Shown here piece by piece: positions 40,747-44,679 of a stretch of 44,679 nt of DNA. Source of the stretch: CAHJXF01 sp038254545 (GTDB lineage Bacteria; Pseudomonadota; Gammaproteobacteria; Burkholderiales; Burkholderiaceae_D); NCBI GenBank assembly GCA_038254545.1, contig JBBSGB010000029.1, forward strand, positions 1 to 44,679, read 5' to 3'. The stretch's first letter is position 1, and every line of letters begins with the position of its first letter. A program made the translations under genes and the position numbers. The notes beneath the pieces were generated by a model. That model had not been told where the DNA came from. It was given only the letters and a program-made list of their open reading frames with translations, and searched no databases.

Positions 40747-41081
40747 ATGGATTCGCAAGCGATCGGTTCCATCACGGGCTTGCCTGCATCGGTGCAGCCC
40801 GCTGTGCAGCCACGAACCGAAGGTGCGGCCAAGCCGGCCGAACCTTCCCATGAAGTCAAGCATGCCGAAGAAACGCGAACGGTCCGACAGGAAGAGCTGC
40901 GACCGCAGCGCATCCGCGCTCGTTGCAGTACCAGGTCGATATCAGGACGCATCGCGTCGTGACCACCATCGTCGATGACAAGAGCAGCACCGTGATTCGC
41001 CAGATTCCCGACGCCGAGTTGCTTCGCATCGCGCAGGCGATCGACCGCATGCAGGGCTTTCTCGTCGAAGAGAAGGCTTGA
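40747..41081 (+). pseudogene. flaG: flaG, frameshifted
   Basis: A FlaG-family gene split over two frames. The ATG at 40747, with GGAG 7 bases upstream, opens an N-terminal part (MDSQAIGSITGLPASV, then Pro/Glu-rich) that reads to a stop near 40962. The conserved C-terminal FlaG core is in another frame: SLQYQVD, then VVTTIVDD, STVIRQIPDAELLRIAQ and IDRMQGFLVEEKA, ending at TGA 41079-41081. The frames join if one base is added around 40917-40921 (CGCGCTCG). FlaG influences filament length and lies between fliC and fliD in many bacteria, exactly as here. The shift could be a true mutation or a single-base sequencing error. I cannot tell which from this sequence. Confidence 0.8.
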
Positions 41082-41121
41082 GCGCATAGCTCGATGCTGA
41101 ACACATAACTCTCATCGCCTC

Positions 41122-43173
41122 ATGGCAACGACCATCTCTTCAAACGGCACCGGACCAGTCACCACGCAAGGCGTGGGTTCGGGGCTGGATATCGCCGGGA
41201 TCGTCGACAAGCTGATGAACGTCGAGCAAATTCCGCTGAACCGCCTGAAGGCGCAGGAAAGTGCTTACCAGACCAAGCTGTCGGCCTACGGCTCAGCGCG
41301 CGGCGCACTCGCATCATTTCAGGGTACCGTCGCGACGCTCGCAGACCCCAAGGCGTTCGCGAGCTTCGCGGCGACCATAGGCGATGACACGCTCGCAGCG
41401 ATCGCCATCGATCCCACCCGGAGCGACGCGCTCTCGGAAGGAACGCACACCTTGCGCGTCGATCGCCTGGCCGGCGCCCAGCGCATCGCGTCGAGCGGAT
41501 TTGCAAGTACCACTACCGTCGTCGGTACCGGCAGCCTGGCGATAGAAATCGGAAGCTGGACCAGCGCCTATTCAAGCTTCACACCGAACGCGGACGCCGG
41601 CAGCAAGACCATCACGATCGACAGCAGCAACAACACACTCGTTGGTATTCGCGACGCGATCAATCGTGCTGACGCCGGCGTGTCCGCGGCCATCGTCAAT
41701 GATGGCACTGGCAACCGCCTGGTTTTTTCGGGCACGAAAACCGGCGATGCACACGGCTTTCGCGTGACGACCGCCGACAGCGACGGCGCCAACCTGGATG
41801 CGAGCGGCCTGTCGCAACTCGCATTCGATCCGACCGCAGTCGGCGGCACGCCGCAGACCCAGCATCTCGCCGACGCGGTCAATGCCAGTTTTTCCATCGA
41901 TGGCCTGGCAATCTCGAAGGCCGACAACCATGTCACCGACGCGATTGACGGGCTCGTATTGGACTTGAAGAAGGTGGACGCGACCGCGACGGCTTTCACG
42001 ATCGCACGCGACACGATCACCGCGAAAAAGAACATCACGAATTTCGTCACGGCGTACAACAACATCGTCTCGAATCTTGCATCGTTGACGGGCTACAACG
42101 CGACCACCAAATCGGCCGGCGTCCTCAACGGTGACTCGTCGCTGCGATTGATCTCGAGCCGCTTGCAATCGCTGGTGGCCAGCGTAATTCCCACCGGCGG
42201 CAGCGTGACCCTGCTGGCCGACGTCGGCATCAAGTTCAACGGCAGCGGCAAGCTCGACGTCGACGACGCGAAGCTGACGAGCGCCTTGAACGGCGATCCG
42301 GCCTCGGTCTCGCGCCTGTTCGCCACCACCGGCATCGCCAGTGATGCGCTGGTGAGCTATACCGGCGCGACCGACAAGACGCAGATCGGCAATCACGCCT
42401 TGAACGTCACTCAGCTCGCCACGCAAGGCAACCTGGTCGGCTCGACGGCCGCGGGATTGACGATCACCGCCGGTGTCAACGATACCTTCGCCGTCACGAT
42501 CGACAGCGTGTCGGCGACCGTCACGCTCGCGCCAGGCAGCTACGCCAGCGCAGCGGCGCTTGCGACCGAGGTGCAAGCGAAGATCAACGGCACGTCGGCC
42601 TTCTCGACTGGGGGCAGCAACGTGACGGTCGGCGAAAGCGCCGGCGTGTTGACACTGACTTCGCAACGCTATGGGTCGGCTTCGGCAATCGCTCTGGGTG
42701 GAGGCAATGGGTCGGACAATCTGTTCGGAAGCGCACCGGCTGCGACGTCGGGGCTCGACGTGGCGGGCACGCTGGCCGGCGCGAGTTTCATCGGCAGCGG
42801 CAAGACCGCGACCGGCGCCACCGCGACCGCCACCGAAGGATTGAAGCTCACCATCATCGGCGGCACGACCGGGGCGCGCGGCAGCATCGATTTCAATCGC
42901 GGCATCGCTTCGCGCATCAACGATGTGCTCGGACAGTTTCTCGATACCGACCAGGGACTGGTCATCTCGGCGACCAACGGCATCAGCCAGAGCATCACCG
43001 ATCTGCAGAAGCGCGAAGACGCGTGGACGCCGCGCCTGGCCGCAATCCGCGCGCGCTACACCGCGCAATACAACGCGATGGATGCGCTCGTCGCCAGCCT
43101 CAACAGCACCAGCACTTATCTCACGCAGCAATTGACCGCGTTGCGGGACTCGCTCAAGAGCAACAACAACTGA
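41122..43173 (+). CDS. fliD: flagellar filament cap protein FliD (hook-associated protein 2)
   Basis: This 683-residue cap protein folds exported flagellin onto the filament tip. The N-terminal conserved region has GVGSGLDIAGIVDKLMNVEQ, and the C-terminal D0/D1 helices include LGQFLDTDQGLVISATNGISQ, LQKREDAWTPRL, and YTAQYNAMDALVASLNSTSTYLTQQL. The central part carries flagellin-hook IN motifs (ITIDSSNNTLVGIRDAINRA about 170-190, and APGSYASAAALATEVQAKIN about 470-490). Typical FliD is about 450-480 residues. The extra 200 lie in the variable surface-exposed domains. The start follows flaG by 40 bases without an obvious ribosome-binding site. Confidence 0.95.
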   Translation: MATTISSNGTGPVTTQGVGSGLDIAGIVDKLMNVEQIPLNRLKAQESAYQTKLSAYGSARGALASFQGTVATLADPKAFASFAATIGDDTLAAIAIDPTRSDALSEGTHTLRVDRLAGAQRIASSGFASTTTVVGTGSLAIEIGSWTSAYSSFTPNADAGSKTITIDSSNNTLVGIRDAINRADAGVSAAIVNDGTGNRLVFSGTKTGDAHGFRVTTADSDGANLDASGLSQLAFDPTAVGGTPQTQHLADAVNASFSIDGLAISKADNHVTDAIDGLVLDLKKVDATATAFTIARDTITAKKNITNFVTAYNNIVSNLASLTGYNATTKSAGVLNGDSSLRLISSRLQSLVASVIPTGGSVTLLADVGIKFNGSGKLDVDDAKLTSALNGDPASVSRLFATTGIASDALVSYTGATDKTQIGNHALNVTQLATQGNLVGSTAAGLTITAGVNDTFAVTIDSVSATVTLAPGSYASAAALATEVQAKINGTSAFSTGGSNVTVGESAGVLTLTSQRYGSASAIALGGGNGSDNLFGSAPAATSGLDVAGTLAGASFIGSGKTATGATATATEGLKLTIIGGTTGARGSIDFNRGIASRINDVLGQFLDTDQGLVISATNGISQSITDLQKREDAWTPRLAAIRARYTAQYNAMDALVASLNSTSTYLTQQLTALRDSLKSNNN

Positions 43174-43189
43174 TTCACGAGGACGCATC

Positions 43190-43690
43190 ATGCATCACCA
43201 GACTCCGTATGGCGCCAACGCCTATCGCGCCATCGGCATCGAGACCGGCGTGGCCGCGGCCGACCCGCTCGGGCTCATCGTCATGCTGTACGACGGCGCG
43301 ATCCAGGCCATCGTTCGCGCCGAAAACTGCCACGTGCAGGGCGAGATCGAGGCCCGCGGCACCTGGACCTCGAAGGCCATCGACATCGTCGACCAGGGGC
43401 TCGCGGCGAGCCTCGACAAAAGGGTGGGCGGCGCGCTCGCCGAAAGCCTTGCCGCGCTCTACGAATACATGGGTCGTCGCCTGTTCGCGGCCAATTTGAA
43501 CGGCGACCGCGCAATCTACGCGGAAGTGCGCAGCCTGCTCGGTGAGCTGCGCGAATCGTGGATCGCGTTGCGCCGATCGCAGGCTGGCGGCGCATCACCC
43601 ACCGGAGTCGATTTCGGCATCGAAGCTGCAACGCACGGGCTCGCGCCTGTCGAACAAGCTCTGACTCTCGGACGGAGCGTCGCCGCATGA
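43190..43690 (+). CDS. fliS: flagellin export chaperone FliS
   Basis: A 166-residue cytosolic chaperone that holds flagellin's C-terminus before export. The family plan is clear: an N-terminal YGANAYRAIGIETGVAAADPLGLIVMLYDGAIQAI, then helices with EARGTWTSKAIDIVDQGLAASLD, and LAALYEYMGRRLFAANLNGD. It is somewhat longer than E. coli FliS (136). GAGGA lies 8 bases before the ATG. Its stop overlaps the fliT ATG (ATGA). Confidence 0.95.
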   Translation: MHHQTPYGANAYRAIGIETGVAAADPLGLIVMLYDGAIQAIVRAENCHVQGEIEARGTWTSKAIDIVDQGLAASLDKRVGGALAESLAALYEYMGRRLFAANLNGDRAIYAEVRSLLGELRESWIALRRSQAGGASPTGVDFGIEAATHGLAPVEQALTLGRSVAA

Positions 43691-44040
43691 ACCAACGTCT
43701 CGAAATGGAAAAGCAGATCGTCGAACGCTACACGCGCATGGCCGACGCCAGTCGTCGCATGCTCTCGGCTGCCCGCGAGGACGATTGGGACATGGTCTGC
43801 GAGGTCGAGAAGGAATGCGCGAGCCTGATCGTCGAGCTCTCGAAGATGGGTGACCTCGCCCCCGCCGATCCGGACTTGCGGCAGCAGAAGCTCGGGCTGA
43901 TGAAGCGCGTGCTTGCCGACGACGCCGAGCTCCGCCTGCTCAGCCAGCCGTGGCTGAAGAAGCTCGACGCGTTGTTGCGTAGCCCCGAAACCGTTGCGCG
44001 CCTCGATCGCGCATACGGGAGCGGCGCCGCGCCGGGATAG
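43687..44040 (+). CDS. fliT: flagellar protein FliT (export chaperone)
   Basis: A small, all-helical 117-residue protein (IVERYTRMADASRRMLSAAR, EDDWDMVCEVEKECASLI, LMKRVLADDAELRLLSQPWL). The family binds FliD for export and, in enterics, inhibits the class-2 activator. FliT sequences are poorly conserved, so position directly after fliS, with an ATGA overlap, is the main support. The helical pattern and the W in EDDW fit the family. Confidence 0.85.
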   Translation: MNQRLEMEKQIVERYTRMADASRRMLSAAREDDWDMVCEVEKECASLIVELSKMGDLAPADPDLRQQKLGLMKRVLADDAELRLLSQPWLKKLDALLRSPETVARLDRAYGSGAAPG

Positions 44041-44046
44041 GCATCG

Positions 44047-44679
44047 ATGCGGTCCATCGATATCGCACTCGATCGCCGCCTGCAGATCGACCGGCTGCTT
44101 GCGATCGATCCGCTGCGTGCGATCGTCGATCCTGCGGACACGCCGAAGCAAGGCGAACGAACGGCCAGCGATCCGTCGCTGCCCAACCGTAATCTCCCGA
44201 ATGCGTCGCAATGGAGCAGTGACGCGCTGCGTTTGCAGACCCTCGCGGGTTCGCTTGCGCCGGCTTCCAACCAGGGCGGTCCGGTGCGCTTCGACGTGCC
44301 GCTGCTGGTGATCGAATCGATACCGCTGTCCGACGCGAAGCCTGCACACGTCGATGCGGCCGCGGTCGCCACCGCTACCGCCCTCGTTGCGCACGCTGTC
44401 GACGACGCCACGATTCGCGAGCCGGCCCTTCCAGCCATTCGCAATGCGATCGAAACCAACATCACGCCGCCGATCTTCGTTCCCCTCATCCTGCAGGGAC
44501 TTGCGTGGGATGGACAGGAGATGGAACTGATCGTCCGCCACGAACGCGCCGACGAGACGCTGGACAATCCCGCACTCGATCACTGGTGCGGCGAAGTCGT
44601 GATCGACCTGCCCGAGCTCGGTCGCGTGACCGGACATCTGGCGTTTTCGATGCAGGGCCTGCGCGTACGCCTCGATGCC
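44047..44679 (+). CDS. fliK: FliK-like flagellar hook-length control protein (5' part, cut by window end)
   Basis: The frame opens at ATG 44047, 6 bases after the fliT stop, and stays open for 211 codons to the last base of the window. The first 130 or so residues are variable and rich in Ala/Asp. From about residue 149 the sequence LQGLAWDGQEMELIVRHE, followed by WCGEVVIDLPELGRVTGHL and FSMQGLRVRLDA, resembles the conserved C-terminal substrate-switch domain of FliK. Genes of this kind follow fliT in several betaproteobacteria. It may be a second, shorter FliK-like protein rather than the hook ruler itself. The C-terminus is missing. Confidence 0.65.
   Translation, partial: MRSIDIALDRRLQIDRLLAIDPLRAIVDPADTPKQGERTASDPSLPNRNLPNASQWSSDALRLQTLAGSLAPASNQGGPVRFDVPLLVIESIPLSDAKPAHVDAAAVATATALVAHAVDDATIREPALPAIRNAIETNITPPIFVPLILQGLAWDGQEMELIVRHERADETLDNPALDHWCGEVVIDLPELGRVTGHLAFSMQGLRVRLDA

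Noticed and set aside
40647..40853. small separate gene between fliC and flaG
   Set aside because: The frame overlaps the well-placed flaG N-terminus, has no ribosome-binding site and shows no recognisable features.

Overview
The window is GC-rich chromosomal DNA with tightly packed housekeeping genes. Several features point to a motile, rod-type Gram-negative betaproteobacterium, probably Burkholderiales or a close relative: a Chp-type pilus chemotaxis cluster (pilG-pilH-pilI-pilJ-chpA) beside rubredoxin/thiD/thiE/hemL, a yqgE-ruvX-pyrR-pyrB-pyrC' operon, a groESL operon carrying both a CIRCE operator and a sigma32-like promoter, and a fliC-flaG-fliD-fliS-fliT-fliK-like flagellar filament block. 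The assignment rests on gene order and protein character only. I see no rRNA, tRNA, insertion sequence, prophage or CRISPR array.

Layout. 1-2650 (+): a low-complexity C-rich stretch, then apaH and a lipid-linked oligosaccharide flippase with an ATGA overlap. 2692-7700 (-): one compact operon yqgE > ruvX > pyrR > pyrB > pyrC' > plsC, in which the dihydroorotase homologue has lost its metal-binding histidines and is probably a structural partner of PyrB. 7806-9338 (+): a photolyase. 9504-10431 (+): two tandem, secreted, paralogous small proteins of unknown function. 10458-20990: a bidirectional hairpin, then on the minus strand the pilus chemotaxis system, pilG > pilH > pilI > pilJ > chpA. 21235-24505: rubredoxin (-) divergent from thiD-thiE-hemL (+), where each start overlaps the preceding stop.

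24672-31017 (+): a trehalose pair, otsA with an unusual N-terminal membrane/periplasmic domain followed by otsB, then a P-type Mg2+ ATPase (mgtA) preceded by a roughly 280-base leader with a candidate leader peptide and several strong hairpins. 31040-33363 (-): an outer-membrane beta-barrel-like protein and a YqjK/YqjE/DUF883 envelope-stress-type trio. 33558-35042 (-): dacB (PBP4), divergent from groES-groEL (35269-37280), which ends at a textbook terminator. 37578-39182 (+): a diguanylate cyclase. 39329-44679 (+): a sigma28 promoter, fliC, a frameshifted flaG, fliD, fliS, fliT and the 5' part of a fliK-like gene cut by the window end.

Functional themes are surface motility (twitching chemosensing, c-di-GMP, flagellar filament assembly), pyrimidine/thiamine/haem supply, and stress adaptation (chaperonin, trehalose, Mg2+ uptake, photolyase, Ap4A hydrolase). 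The least-explained items are the mgtA leader RNA, the membrane-anchored trehalose-phosphate synthase, the tandem secreted paralogue pair, and the alternative stem-loops in the fliC 5' leader.
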